Source: a virus. Taken from it: a DNA stretch of 48,558 nt. Where the stretch lies: IMG/VR virus record IMGVR_UViG_3300030393_000006, positions 1 through 48,558 of that record. One strand, 5' to 3'. The stretch's first letter is position 1. Each line of letters opens with the position of its first letter. The notes beneath the pieces were generated by a model. That model worked only from the letters and a program-made list of their open reading frames with translations, was not told where the DNA came from and ran no database searches. Position numbers and translations under genes: made by a program. Positions 1 through 6,907 of the stretch are shown here, one piece after another.

Positions 1-90
1 CCTGCAACGGTCGGCTCACTAAAAATAGTCGCGCAAGCAACCAAAGCTACAGCGTAGTAAACAAGAGCCATAGGGATTAACCATGCCGCA
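1..90. repeat. terminal redundancy, left copy
   Basis: Identical to 48469-48558 except base 84 (T here, C at 48552). The repeat is internal to a gene, has no terminus-like features and ends abruptly, so it is best read as the overlap of a circular assembly rather than a packaging repeat. Confidence 0.9.
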
Positions 91-188
91 AGAATGGTTG
101 CCGAGGAGCCAATTGTTATATCTCGCCATCCCGCATTGGTAATCGTCTCGTTCCCGTCAATCTCTTTTGTTATTTTTATGTCAATCAT
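1..188 (-). CDS. putative holin-like membrane protein, 5' part (gene crosses the circular joint)
   Basis: The ATG at 186-188 follows a purine-rich leader and opens a frame beginning MIDIKITKEIDGNETIT that runs off the left edge at base 1. Because bases 1-90 equal 48469-48558, the frame continues at 48468 and ends at 48333, giving about 107 residues. It has a charged N-terminus and two hydrophobic segments (about residues 28-55 and 69-86). Small size, two membrane spans and a position next to other membrane genes suggest a holin or lysis accessory protein, but no family motif is visible. It is transcribed from the class I promoter at 220-247. Confidence 0.7.
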   Translation of the reverse strand, partial: MIDIKITKEIDGNETITNAGWRDITIGSSATILAAWLIPMALVYYAVALVACATIFSEPTVA

Positions 189-219
189 TCTTTTTTCTCA
201 TTCAGTTAATAGAAAGTAG

Positions 220-247
220 ATGTTATCACTTTGCTGCCTCTAGTCAA
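220..247 (-). promoter_or_regulatory. class I promoter
   Basis: On the minus strand an A/T tract AAATAATCG leads into TTGACT (242-247), 16 bases, then TAACAT (220-225). It lies upstream of the gene starting at 188. Confidence 0.65.
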
Positions 248-270
248 CGATTATTTTGTTTTAGGCAATA

Positions 271-294
271 AAAAAGGCCACCTAAGCAGCCTTT
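271..294 (-). terminator. rho-independent terminator
   Basis: On the minus strand AAAGGC/GCCTTT (289-294 with 273-278) forms a stem followed by a T-run and the recurrent TTATTGCCTAAA tail. It closes the unit carrying the gene at 319-594. It is nearly identical to the terminator at 47577-47598. Confidence 0.65.
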
Positions 295-318
295 TGCAAA
301 TCAATTTAATGACTGGAG

Positions 319-594
319 TTAAATAAACAGTTGAGCGATATATCCAAAAAATAAGCAAGCCGCACATGTGAAAGCAACATCGATGGCAACCTCAAATTCC
401 TCTAAATCTTTTCTGTGTTCAATGTATTGCTTGGTGCATAAGTGCATAATAATGCATACGCCAATAGATGTGATTAGATTTACCTCAATACCCGTAATTG
501 GCATTAAAAACCAGCGCCAAAGATTCATAAATACAAACCCTTTAAAAGATAATAGCGCAAGGTCGATCGTTAATGCAGTTAAAATCTTTTTCAT
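319..594 (-). CDS. small multi-span membrane protein
   Basis: A 91-residue protein with three hydrophobic segments (about 8-32, 39-52 and 70-91) separated by a short charged loop (HRKDLEEFE). The ATG follows AAAAAGAG. It is a single-gene unit between its own class I promoter (626-653) and the terminator at 271-294. Topology and position beside another small membrane protein make a holin or antiholin role possible, but no family signature is visible. Confidence 0.6.
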   Translation of the reverse strand: MKKILTALTIDLALLSFKGFVFMNLWRWFLMPITGIEVNLITSIGVCIIMHLCTKQYIEHRKDLEEFEVAIDVAFTCAACLFFGYIAQLFI

Positions 595-625
595 CTCTTT
601 TTCTCATTTAGTTAATAGAAAATAA

Positions 626-653
626 ATCTTACTCTATTTTGTTACTTAGTCAA
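626..653 (-). promoter_or_regulatory. class I promoter
   Basis: Minus-strand AAATAACTG then TTGACT (648-653), 16 bases, TAAGAT (626-631). The leader after it (CTATTAACTAAATGAG) almost matches the leader after the promoter at 220-247, so the two units share a duplicated promoter-leader block. Confidence 0.7.
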
Positions 654-670
654 CAGTTATTTTAGTTTAG

Positions 671-697
671 GTAATAAAAAGCCCAGATTGAAGGGCT
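671..697 (-). terminator. rho-independent terminator
   Basis: Minus-strand AGCCC/GGGCT stem (680-684 with 693-697) followed by TTTTTATTACC. It ends the unit containing 725-1132. Confidence 0.55.
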
Positions 698-724
698 AAA
701 GAATCGACCGCAAACCTGCAACGC

Positions 725-1132
725 TCATTTCTTTTCTTGCGCTTCTATTAGCTGCTTTATTAGTGCGTCAGTGCTTGACTCTTTGCTTGATTCATTTATC
801 ATGTTGGCGCAAAACAGTACGACAATAGCACCTATAAACTTCCACCATGCGCCGCGAGCCTCTTTTTTTAGCTCTTTAACTTGCTCCGTTGTGCTGCTGT
901 TAGTTTGTATGTCTCTACTATGCGATTCCACTGCCTGCTCTATTTTTGATACTCGCTTTTCTATGCCGTTTATCTCTACCTGTCTAGCTTCGTCATTAAC
1001 TAACGTCTCCGCTATCTTATCTAGCGCCTTTTCCATTTTATCTGCACGCTTTTCGTTATTCTCGTTTGTTACTTTCTGAATTTCGATAAAGCTTGCTAGA
1101 GCCTGTAGTGTTTGGTCTTGCTGGTTCGACAT
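725..1132 (-). CDS. coiled-coil protein with C-terminal membrane anchor (XhlA-like)
   Basis: 135 residues. Residues 1-90 are charged and heptad-like (EKRADKMEKALDKIAETL, then NGIEKRVSKIEQAVESHSRD). One membrane segment follows at about 97-112 (WWKFIGAIVVLFCANM) and then a short charged tail. This layout resembles XhlA/haemolysin-type phage lysis accessories and other membrane-anchored coiled-coil proteins; exact function is not shown. It is last in the 1716-725 group, which has a class II (late-type) promoter, consistent with a lysis role. Confidence 0.6.
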   Translation of the reverse strand: MSNQQDQTLQALASFIEIQKVTNENNEKRADKMEKALDKIAETLVNDEARQVEINGIEKRVSKIEQAVESHSRDIQTNSSTTEQVKELKKEARGAWWKFIGAIVVLFCANMINESSKESSTDALIKQLIEAQEKK

Positions 1133-1143
1133 TTCTTAGGCTC

Positions 1144-1584
1144 TTAATTAAAATTAATATTGCGATATATAATATCACAGAATCGGTTATAAATAGCGCG
1201 ACTATTATCGCTAACAAAATTAAATCCATCTTTTCCAGCTATTAGCAGTGCCGCGATTTCTACGGCTAGGTATATGTTATTCAGGCATAGCGGCGCATCA
1301 TGTTTGATATATGACAGTGTCGCGTAGTTCGAATAATCTAGAAATAGCAGGTTAAAAAGGCTGGATATAACCATGCAACAAATAAGCATTAATGATAACA
1401 CGAGCTGTATTGATTTTGTTTTTGGCAGTAGAAACCAAGATATTACGGCGCACGATGTATAAGTTAAGGATATAAAAACAACATAAAGGCTGTAATTATA
1501 GTTATACAGGCTATAAGATGTAAATTTTGAATCCAAAAAAATGCCAGCTAAAAAGCTGACACTTAAAATTAATAGCAACCTCAT
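1144..1584 (-). CDS. polytopic membrane protein, unknown
   Basis: 146 residues with about four hydrophobic spans: an N-terminal signal-like segment at 1-18, then about 33-53, 58-82 and 103-116. The C-terminal 30 residues are polar and basic. No catalytic or family motif is recognised. It starts four bases after the stop of the small gene 1588-1716 and lies 11 bases upstream of the coiled-coil gene, so the three are probably co-transcribed from the extended -10 promoter at 1746-1754. Confidence 0.6.
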   Translation of the reverse strand: MRLLLILSVSFLAGIFLDSKFTSYSLYNYNYSLYVVFISLTYTSCAVISWFLLPKTKSIQLVLSLMLICCMVISSLFNLLFLDYSNYATLSYIKHDAPLCLNNIYLAVEIAALLIAGKDGFNFVSDNSRAIYNRFCDIIYRNINFN

Positions 1585-1587
1585 TAT

Positions 1588-1716
1588 CTAAGGCTTTGTT
1601 GGTGGTGGCTTGGTTGTGTTTCCCCCGAGATCGTCGTCGCCTTTGTCAGCGCCCGTATAGCCCTCGATGCCAGTGAATTCACCAAAAATGCCCCAGTACT
1701 CTTCAGATTTACGCAT
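1588..1716 (-). CDS. small acidic, proline-tailed protein
   Basis: 42 residues: MRKSEEYWGIFGEFTGIEGY, then an acidic stretch (ADKGDDD) and a proline/threonine-rich tail (TKPPPTKP). The ATG follows AAAGAGAGGTAGAGTT, a good ribosome-binding site. It is the first gene after the extended -10 promoter at 1746-1754 and its stop is 3 bases before the next ATG. Function unknown. Confidence 0.6.
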   Translation of the reverse strand: MRKSEEYWGIFGEFTGIEGYTGADKGDDDLGGNTTKPPPTKP

Positions 1717-1745
1717 AACTCTACCTCTCTTTTAAACGAATGTTA

Positions 1746-1754
1746 ATTATAGCA
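1746..1754 (-). promoter_or_regulatory. class II (extended -10) promoter
   Basis: Minus-strand TGCTATAAT (-10 hexamer at 1746-1751) about 30 bases upstream of the ATG at 1716. It matches the TGNTATAAT element found before structural genes, suggesting late expression of 1716-725. Confidence 0.6.
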
Positions 1755-1758
1755 CGAA

Positions 1759-1908
1759 TTATGATTTACTTTGAGGCCTATCAATCTCGCGCTTATAGTT
1801 TTTAATGTCTTTCTCTGCCGCTTCAAAGGCTGGATAGTCGCCGCGATTACTTGCGTCTTGCTGTTTAGCTTTTGTGCGTTCTATTGCTGATTTGTAGTAG
1901 TTAATCAT
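1759..1908 (-). CDS. small charged protein, unknown
   Basis: 49 residues, rich in Lys, Glu and Gln (MINYYKSAIERTKAKQQDAS), predicted mostly helical. Its ATG overlaps the stop of the upstream membrane gene (ATGA at 1905-1908), indicating translational coupling. No recognised domain. Confidence 0.55.
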   Translation of the reverse strand: MINYYKSAIERTKAKQQDASNRGDYPAFEAAEKDIKNYKREIDRPQSKS

Positions 1909-2054
1909 TTGTTGTATTGGCTGATGCTGTTAGCCCATAACAAAAGGAATATGCCAGCGACAATTTTCCAGTCGCCAATGATATACCCGCCAACAGAAGC
2001 TATAGCCATAGACGTAATAAGTAAAGCTATACGCATTTTAAATTTCTTAGTCAC
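1905..2054 (-). CDS. small membrane protein, unknown
   Basis: 49 residues starting at a GTG (2052-2054) that has a near-perfect ribosome-binding site, AGGAGGG, seven bases upstream; an internal ATG at 2036 lacks one. MTKKFKMR is followed by two short hydrophobic spans (about 9-24 and 29-41). It begins two bases after the stop of the 2057-3157 gene and overlaps the next ATG. Function unknown. Confidence 0.6.
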   Translation of the reverse strand: MTKKFKMRIALLITSMAIASVGGYIIGDWKIVAGIFLLLWANSISQYNK

Positions 2055-2056
2055 GA

Positions 2057-3157
2057 TTAACCCTCCTTATTCAATGTTATTGTGAATTTGTTTGACGCTA
2101 GTAGCTCATCTTGCAGCCCTGACATTTTACCGATATATGGATTAACTGCATCGGTAATAGCGTCACGCAACTTTTCTTCGTCGGTGCGGGTGTCGATTGG
2201 TTTTATTTCATTTGCTTTTGAAATTGATATCGCTGCGTATTCATGACCACTTACTAGCTCAACCATTTCGCCAACAATATCAGACATGCTTGTATGGCCT
2301 ATTGTTATACATAACTGATTATCACCATCGAGGTACTTGGCGCCAATTACAGGCAATTGACCAGCGTCAGCCATTGCTTGTGTGAATACTGGATTATCAA
2401 GAACAGAGCTAAGCGGTGCGCTAAAAGTAATTTCACCAGAGTTAATTTTACCAAAGACCTCTTTGTTTAGCGGGTGATCGCTTAATTTTACTGGTTCACC
2501 GCCCTCACGCATCTCTTGCGTATAAAATGGCTTGCTTTCAAAATTCGGACTCAGCGGCGACTCGCTTTCATGCGGATAATGCTCCCCGTTATTGCCGTTT
2601 TGGCCGATCGCGTCGATACGGTCGTTTTTAGGCCATTGTTTTTCGCCAGTCGGTGCGCTAAATGTTATTTCACCAGAATTAATTTTATCGATTACTTCTT
2701 TTTTTAGCGGATGCTCGCTTAGTTTAACTGGCTTTCCAATCTTACTGTAATACTCATCACGTGCCATTTGTGTTAGGTCGTGGCGGTTGTCGTGGGTTGA
2801 TTTAACCCATCTTTTATTATCGTCAGTGACGCCAGTATTCCAGCCGTTTATTCCGTTGTGGTCGTTTTCTTCTGACACGGTGATTGATTTTCCACTTTCA
2901 GTGATGACGACATCACCTTCCTCCAAAAGATGTTCAGCATCTAAAAACCATTCAAGCGTTGGATAGCCCCTGCCTGTTTCGTCGGTTAGGCTTGTCAGTT
3001 TCAATGCCGGGCCAAACTCCTCCCACTCGAAATTGGTTGTGCTGCCCATCATAAATGAGATTCCACCGCATAACTTATAAAAGTTAATTTTACCGACCTT
3101 GCTTATAGCGTAATGAGTGGCATCTTTTGTATTCTCAAGTGTAAATTCATTTTTCAT
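2057..3157 (-). CDS. phage protein with internal duplicated motif, unknown
   Basis: 366 residues, soluble. A block of about 27 residues is duplicated at 143-169 and 222-248 (PVKLSEHPLKKEV and PVKLSDHPLNKEV, each followed by KINSGEITFSAP). The duplicate retains its reading frame and is diverging, so the block is probably a small folded repeat. The N-terminal 130 residues suggest a substrate-display or adaptor type of protein, but I recognise no family. Its start overlaps the end of the HTH gene by 11 bases, so both are in one unit. Confidence 0.6.
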   Translation of the reverse strand: MKNEFTLENTKDATHYAISKVGKINFYKLCGGISFMMGSTTNFEWEEFGPALKLTSLTDETGRGYPTLEWFLDAEHLLEEGDVVITESGKSITVSEENDHNGINGWNTGVTDDNKRWVKSTHDNRHDLTQMARDEYYSKIGKPVKLSEHPLKKEVIDKINSGEITFSAPTGEKQWPKNDRIDAIGQNGNNGEHYPHESESPLSPNFESKPFYTQEMREGGEPVKLSDHPLNKEVFGKINSGEITFSAPLSSVLDNPVFTQAMADAGQLPVIGAKYLDGDNQLCITIGHTSMSDIVGEMVELVSGHEYAAISISKANEIKPIDTRTDEEKLRDAITDAVNPYIGKMSGLQDELLASNKFTITLNKEG

Positions 3158-3650
3158 TTTTTATTCTCCAGTTGTACGCTATATTGTGCGCGGTTTGCAT
3201 TGAAATCCCTAGCTCGTCAGCAATAATTTTTCTTTCTTTCATGTTGGCGTTTGCTATCTCTTCTCGCTGCTCAAGTGTTGTGTATTTTGCAGCTTTTCGT
3301 ATTAGCTTACTTGCGTATTGCGGGTAATCTCGATGCACAACAAGCCTTGCAAAGTCTCTTGTTATGCCTACCTTTTTTGCTACTTCACCGATGTTTTCGC
3401 AGGTCTTCATGGCTTCGATAAATTGAGGTGCTGTAAACGGCGCTTTTCTTACTAACTTTTGATGAATGTCATAGTTATGACGCTCAATTAAAGACGTCAG
3501 CCTATTGTTGGAGTTATCAAATCCTAGCCTTGTCAAGAGACCCGTTAGTGTTTTGTCGGTGTCAATCTTCTCTGACATTAACCACTCACAATCACTTCTT
3601 AGTCGAAAGTCCTTGCCCATATCTTTAGATAAATCTGCAACTCTACCCAT
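3147..3650 (-). CDS. probable DNA-binding protein with two HTH segments
   Basis: 167 residues. Two segments have helix-turn-helix character: about 94-112 (NIGEVAKKVGITRDFARLVV) and about 139-160 (IIADELGISMQTAHNIAYNW). Both have the alanine/glycine turn pattern of phage regulators. The N-terminus is charged and helical. Adjacent to an ANR-like small regulator, it is the best candidate transcription regulator of the left arm, though target sites are unknown. Confidence 0.6.
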   Translation of the reverse strand: MGRVADLSKDMGKDFRLRSDCEWLMSEKIDTDKTLTGLLTRLGFDNSNNRLTSLIERHNYDIHQKLVRKAPFTAPQFIEAMKTCENIGEVAKKVGITRDFARLVVHRDYPQYASKLIRKAAKYTTLEQREEIANANMKERKIIADELGISMQTAHNIAYNWRIKNEK

Positions 3651-3652
3651 AA

Positions 3653-3859
3653 TTAATAAACCGTATTGCTATTTGCTGCGCTGTGCAGTTCTGAGTTTCC
3701 AGAAATGTAAGACTGCGAGCACCTTGTTTCGCAGATTGTGAACGCCTCTTCTGTTTCTGCGATTTTTGCAGCGTCACGCCAGACTTTGGCAGCGCCTAAT
3801 TGATTACCCTGACGCTCAAGTCTTAACGCCTTTAATCCTAATTGTTTACAAGTTTTCAT
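3653..3859 (-). CDS. small ANR/PerC-like regulator candidate
   Basis: 68 residues. The stretch ALRLERQGNQLGAAKVWRDA followed by R-C spacing matches the pattern of small ANR/PerC-type proteins (A..ER.G....AA..W..A, then R..C). Such proteins modulate AraC-type or other host regulators in Gram-negative bacteria and are often phage-borne. The ATG has AAGGAA upstream, and its stop is two bases from the following HTH gene. The assignment rests on pattern only. Confidence 0.45.
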   Translation of the reverse strand: MKTCKQLGLKALRLERQGNQLGAAKVWRDAAKIAETEEAFTICETRCSQSYISGNSELHSAANSNTVY

Positions 3860-3868
3860 TTTTATTCC

Positions 3869-4039
3869 TTAAATTAAATTTGATGTTATTTTGTTTTTGA
3901 ATATAGATACTGCGCCCTTACCTTCAAGCGACTCAATCATTGATAGCGGGTACTCAGATTGGTCAACCTCGGAAATAAATAAGAATTTACACTTTTCAAC
4001 CAGCTTGATAAATTTCACTTGTTTCTTTGTTAGCTTCAT
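3869..4039 (-). CDS. small protein, unknown
   Basis: 56 residues (MKLTKKQVKFIKLVEKCKFL...), basic N-terminus then a mixed amphipathic segment. A good AAAGGAAATC ribosome-binding site precedes the ATG at 4037-4039. It is the first gene after the class I promoter at 4073-4101 and probably leads the 3859-2054 unit. No known domain. Confidence 0.6.
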   Translation of the reverse strand: MKLTKKQVKFIKLVEKCKFLFISEVDQSEYPLSMIESLEGKGAVSIFKNKITSNLI

Positions 4040-4067
4040 TTTGATTTCCTTTAAATTAAGTAAGTAA

Positions 4068-4101
4068 CGAACACTTTAAATTAATGGCAAGTGTTCGTCA
4101 A
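4068..4101 (-). promoter_or_regulatory. class I promoter inside a perfect palindrome
   Basis: Minus strand: AAAATAATCG, TTGACG (4096-4101), 17 bases, TAAAGT (4073-4078). A 9-base perfect inverted repeat CGAACACTT/AAGTGTTCG (4089-4097 with 4068-4076) puts its 5' arm at the -35/spacer and its 3' arm over the -10. Read-through RNA would form the hairpin; RNA started here would not. Confidence 0.7.
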
Positions 4102-4109
4102 CGATTATT

Positions 4110-4565
4110 TTATTTATTTTCCCAAGCGCCCATATTTTCAAATATGTTCATTGCCAAGTCTCCCTCGTTAATTAAATCTATACCACTTGGCGAGGCAATC
4201 CACCCAACATTAACTTTGTGTGACGGGTTTACACTTTGCACCAGTTTTACGTGACATTCCGTTAACTCGTCAATCATGTGTCGTTGCAACATAGGCTTTG
4301 GCGTGAATGGCTGGTCTGTTTTCATATACCGTTCGCCAGTTAGCTCGATGTAACAATGCACAGCTGTTAAACATGACCATTTATGTGCGACTCGACATAG
4401 CGCATTAACTAGGGTTTCTGTCGCATTAATAAATTCGCCAGTGCGCCCATCAAGGATTTTTGCTGGTTCATCGCCAAGACTGCAAATCAATAAATCTTTA
4501 GTGCTAGCCCTCGCGATACGCTGCAACCTTGCATGGTTACAGTTCTTTTTGTTACGTTTTTTCAT
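4110..4565 (-). CDS. phage protein, unknown
   Basis: 151 residues from the ATG at 4563-4565 (a TTG one codon upstream is also possible). The N-terminus is very basic (MKKRNKKNCNHARLQRIAR), followed by a mixed alpha/beta sequence with several Cys and His. The ATG overlaps the stop of the coiled-coil gene (TGATG). No family recognised. The class I promoter for the next unit lies just after its stop. Confidence 0.55.
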   Translation of the reverse strand: MKKRNKKNCNHARLQRIARASTKDLLICSLGDEPAKILDGRTGEFINATETLVNALCRVAHKWSCLTAVHCYIELTGERYMKTDQPFTPKPMLQRHMIDELTECHVKLVQSVNPSHKVNVGWIASPSGIDLINEGDLAMNIFENMGAWENK

Positions 4566-4696
4566 CAATAACCCCGCGCCTTTTTCTTTAGTTCTGCAAT
4601 TTCTTCTTGTGCGTTTTTTAGCTGGTTTTCTAGTAGGACGTTTTCGTGTGTTAGTGTGGATATTTTATTGACGTAACCTTCCGCCATCTTGCCCAT
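4565..4696 (-). CDS. small coiled-coil protein, start uncertain
   Basis: 43 residues from the ATG at 4694-4696: a leucine/glutamate heptad pattern (LTHENVLLENQLKNAQEEIAE) ending KKKARGY. The same frame is open upstream to the stop of the previous gene at 4736, with coiled-coil character (KKIVELESHAV), so translation may begin at a non-standard start further up. Unknown function. Confidence 0.45.
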   Translation of the reverse strand: MGKMAEGYVNKISTLTHENVLLENQLKNAQEEIAELKKKARGY

Positions 4697-4735
4697 GTCG
4701 ACTGCGTGAGATTCAAGCTCAACGATTTTCTTTTG

Positions 4736-4906
4736 TTAGTCAAAATCTATAGCACTACCGCCAAGCAAGCCCTCAACCAAACTTATTGGCTCGCGCCCTC
4801 TCATCTCAGTTCGATACATGTATCGTGACAGAAATTTCTCAAGCTGCCGTATACGCTCTTGGTTTTCGTCGTATGCATTGATTGCCTTTAACTTTACCTT
4901 GTTCAT
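4736..4906 (-). CDS. small phage protein, unknown
   Basis: 56 residues from the ATG at 4904-4906, which has AAGGGGAAG upstream (MNKVKLKAINAYDENQERIR). The second half contains a basic helix and a glycine-rich tail (LVEGLLGGSAIDFD). It is the first gene of the unit driven by the nested promoter at 4927-4960. Confidence 0.6.
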   Translation of the reverse strand: MNKVKLKAINAYDENQERIRQLEKFLSRYMYRTEMRGREPISLVEGLLGGSAIDFD

Positions 4907-4926
4907 TTTACTTCCCCTTAAAATAA

Positions 4927-4960
4927 AAACCCAGCTTATCACGGCTGGGTTTTGTGTCAA
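4927..4960 (-). promoter_or_regulatory. class I promoter nested in a terminator hairpin
   Basis: Minus strand: TTGACA (4955-4960), 16 bases, TAAGCT (4933-4938). The spacer carries the 5' arm AAACCCAGC (4944-4952); the loop and 3' arm GCTGGGTTT (4927-4935) cover the -10, followed by TTATTTT. The hairpin plus T-run is a convincing terminator for RNA coming from 5372-4974. Confidence 0.7.
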
Positions 4961-4973
4961 CAGCTATTTTAAA

Positions 4974-5372
4974 TTAATTTGCAAACAATCTATTAATAAC
5001 AATTTCAAACTTATCAGGCAATGCCGTCATTAATTGATCAAGCGTGCGCTTGCTTGATGCGACATCCATAATCCCGTCACGGTCAATATCTGCGATTGAT
5101 TCGCCGACTAGAATGCAGCCCTTCGTCTGACTGGTGAAGTTGCCAGCGTGAATCAATATGTAAGCTCTACTACATACGTTTTTAACCCTTGTGCACTCAC
5201 CAAATTTAGGCGATACGTGTTTGACACACTCATAAGTTCCAGCGGGAATACAGCTAATATTTTTATGGTTATTAATCCACGGCAATTCTAGCGTGTAGCA
5301 TGTAAAATCGCCGTACTCCATTGCGCCTAACGTGTTGTAAGGCGTTTCGATTGTGTTTAGTTTTAGTTGCAT
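4974..5372 (-). CDS. DUF5675-family protein, candidate peptidoglycan-acting enzyme
   Basis: 132 residues. Motifs of the DUF5675 family are visible: IPAGTYECVKHVSPKFGEC (about 42-60), IHAGN (about 75-79) and the TKGCILVG segment (about 83-90). The spaced H...GC arrangement recalls L,D-transpeptidase-like active sites, and these proteins are frequent in phages, but activity in this family is not settled. No other intact endolysin candidate was found, so this may contribute to cell-wall degradation. It is followed directly by the nested terminator/promoter at 4927-4960. Confidence 0.7.
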   Translation of the reverse strand: MQLKLNTIETPYNTLGAMEYGDFTCYTLELPWINNHKNISCIPAGTYECVKHVSPKFGECTRVKNVCSRAYILIHAGNFTSQTKGCILVGESIADIDRDGIMDVASSKRTLDQLMTALPDKFEIVINRLFAN

Positions 5373-5620
5373 TTTGCATTCTCCTTTAACTGCTTAATAA
5401 TGCTTTCACGTACGAACTCAATCATTAATATTTCGCTTATTTCTTGCTGCTTATTCTTGCCGTCAAAGTTCGCGTACAATTCTGTCAGCTCGTACATTTC
5501 AGGCTCGCTTGGCTCATCGTAACCACCATTATAAGATGGATGGTAATAGCCCCACACGTAACAGTCCACGGTACGCCCGTTAATATCTAGCGTTACTAGC
5601 TCTTCTGTAATTGTGTTCAT
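5363..5620 (-). CDS. phage protein, unknown
   Basis: 85 residues, acidic, with a tyrosine/glycine-rich middle (VWGYYHPSYNGGYDEPSEPE) and a helical C-terminus. The start has GAGG upstream inside the end of the previous gene, and its end overlaps the DUF5675 start by 10 bases. No recognised domain. Confidence 0.6.
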   Translation of the reverse strand: MNTITEELVTLDINGRTVDCYVWGYYHPSYNGGYDEPSEPEMYELTELYANFDGKNKQQEISEILMIEFVRESIIKQLKENAKCN

Positions 5621-5823
5621 TTCTTAACCTCTATTGCGTTGACCTGCTTAGCCACCTTGATTATATGCTCTAGCAGATAGTCATTTTCCTTGCAGTACTC
5701 AATCATTGCATCAAGCGTGACGTAACCATCTGGACACGAACCCCAAAGCTGATTTCCAACCTCGAACTCATCACGTAAGTATTTTAAATCGTCTGATAGT
5801 TTAGTTATTTCTTGCGTGTTCAT
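5617..5823 (-). CDS. small acidic phage protein, unknown
   Basis: 68 residues from the ATG at 5821-5823, supported by GAGGATGAA upstream (MNTQEITKLSDDLKYLRDEF...). Predicted helical and acidic; no recognised family. ATGA overlaps on both sides show tight coupling in the 6183-4974 unit. Confidence 0.6.
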   Translation of the reverse strand: MNTQEITKLSDDLKYLRDEFEVGNQLWGSCPDGYVTLDAMIEYCKENDYLLEHIIKVAKQVNAIEVKK

Positions 5824-6005
5824 TTCTTCATCCTCAAGCATTCCTCAGCAACTTTTATCGCGTCGGATGCTATTTGTTTGTATTGCTCCACTTGCTGCTC
5901 CACTTGCAGCTCCTTGTTGTAAAGCATAACGTTAAGCAGAACTATAACGGCGCACAACGCAACAGTAACAAAACAATGAATATTGTCTAGTGTTTTATTT
6001 TTCAT
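5820..6005 (-). CDS. small membrane-anchored coiled-coil protein
   Basis: 61 residues from the ATG at 6003-6005 with GGTGG upstream. One membrane span at about 9-27 (CFVTVALCAVIVLLNVMLY) precedes an extramembrane glutamine/glutamate-rich helix (LQVEQQVEQYKQIASDAIKV). This is the topology of i-spanin-like and other phage inner-membrane proteins; no nested lipoprotein partner was seen, so a spanin role is only a possibility. Confidence 0.55.
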   Translation of the reverse strand: MKNKTLDNIHCFVTVALCAVIVLLNVMLYNKELQVEQQVEQYKQIASDAIKVAEECLRMKK

Positions 6006-6183
6006 TGCAAACCACCGAAACATTAACGTCATCAATAAGCTTTAAATCGGAATTAGCAACGTATAGCCAGCTATCATCTGTAAACAAAGCCTCCTTACCA
6101 TTTCCGCTAGTCATTAAATATTGAACCTTAAGGCCAGTACTTAGCACGTAAGCGCCACCAACTTCTAAATCTTTAATTTTCAT
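5995..6183 (-). CDS. small phage protein, unknown
   Basis: 62 residues from the ATG at 6181-6183, directly after GGAGGGGTAAG. The sequence (MKIKDLEVGGAYVLSTGLKV...) is beta-rich, like small SH3- or KOW-like phage proteins that open with 'I.DL..G..Y'. It is the first gene after the promoter at 6205-6238. Confidence 0.6.
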   Translation of the reverse strand: MKIKDLEVGGAYVLSTGLKVQYLMTSGNGKEALFTDDSWLYVANSDLKLIDDVNVSVVCNEK

Positions 6184-6204
6184 CTTACCCCTCCAATTAA
6201 TCAC

Positions 6205-6238
6205 CCGCCCATCATATCGAATCAGGGCGGATTGTCAA
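6205..6238 (-). promoter_or_regulatory. class I promoter inside a GC-rich palindrome
   Basis: Minus strand: TTGACA (6233-6238), 16 bases, TATGAT (6211-6216). CCGCCC in the spacer (6225-6230) pairs with GGGCGG just after the -10 (6205-6210). The plus-strand promoter at 20196-20229 uses almost the same arms. Confidence 0.65.
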
Positions 6239-6351
6239 CGTTTATTTAATGTTTATTTCGGGTCAATTAACGTATTAGCAATGCCGACAATTATCTGTTT
6301 GTTTTTATCCTGCGGCTTCTTTACTTGATGTTCTTATTATAAATACGTTCA

Positions 6352-6579
6352 TTACATTTCCATCATGCGATTAAGCTCTTTAGCTTTGCGTATGGCTTTG
6401 CGGCGTGAGTAGAAAACTTTACCACTTTCCGTCATGTAATTAATTAATGTTTTGGATGTTTTGGGCTTTAACAGTCTGATTCTTACCACGCTGTAACCGT
6501 CATCGTAGTTCTCTCCGTGGGTTATAACGTAAACCGTCTGCCCCTGCCTGATTGATTTTGCTGTTAATTTTTTAACCAT
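6352..6579 (-). CDS. small basic phage protein, unknown
   Basis: 75 residues from the second of two adjacent ATGs (6577-6579), which is better spaced from GGGGG. Very basic and beta-rich (MVKKLTAKSIRQGQTVYVI...) ending in a lysine/arginine helix (SRRKAIRKAKELNRMMEM). It might bind nucleic acid, but no motif is defined. The 140 bases after its stop hold only a 15-codon reading frame and the next promoter. Confidence 0.55.
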   Translation of the reverse strand: MVKKLTAKSIRQGQTVYVITHGENYDDGYSVVRIRLLKPKTSKTLINYMTESGKVFYSRRKAIRKAKELNRMMEM

Positions 6580-6907
6580 CATAACCCCCGTTAATTTCTA
6601 TTACGCAGTCGATGAGGGCGACGCTCAAACTCTCATTAATTTGAAAGTTCTTGTGGGATTCTTCTCTATCCCACGCAAAATACCCTTGGATATAATCGTG
6701 TTTACCGGTTCTTATTTCAGATTTTCCCAGTTCGATATTATAATTAACCTGCAAATCCCACAATAGCGCCTTGTCTTGTTCGGGGTTGAACTCGTCACCA
6801 TTTTCAGTAATTGGCAATTGAATTCCATCCATAGTGTGAACGTCGTGAGTTATTAGCCCCAATATCTCCGCCAATCTCTTAGCGCGTTTAATTTGTTGTG
6901 GTGTCAT
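6572..6907 (-). CDS. phage protein, unknown
   Basis: 111 residues (MTPQQIKRAKRLAEILGLIT...). The N-terminus is a basic helix; the rest is mixed. The style resembles small phage proteins of unknown function that begin with a short helical motif. The ATG overlaps the previous stop (ATGA) and has GGAGGGTG upstream. Confidence 0.6.
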   Translation of the reverse strand: MTPQQIKRAKRLAEILGLITHDVHTMDGIQLPITENGDEFNPEQDKALLWDLQVNYNIELGKSEIRTGKHDYIQGYFAWDREESHKNFQINESLSVALIDCVIEINGGYDG

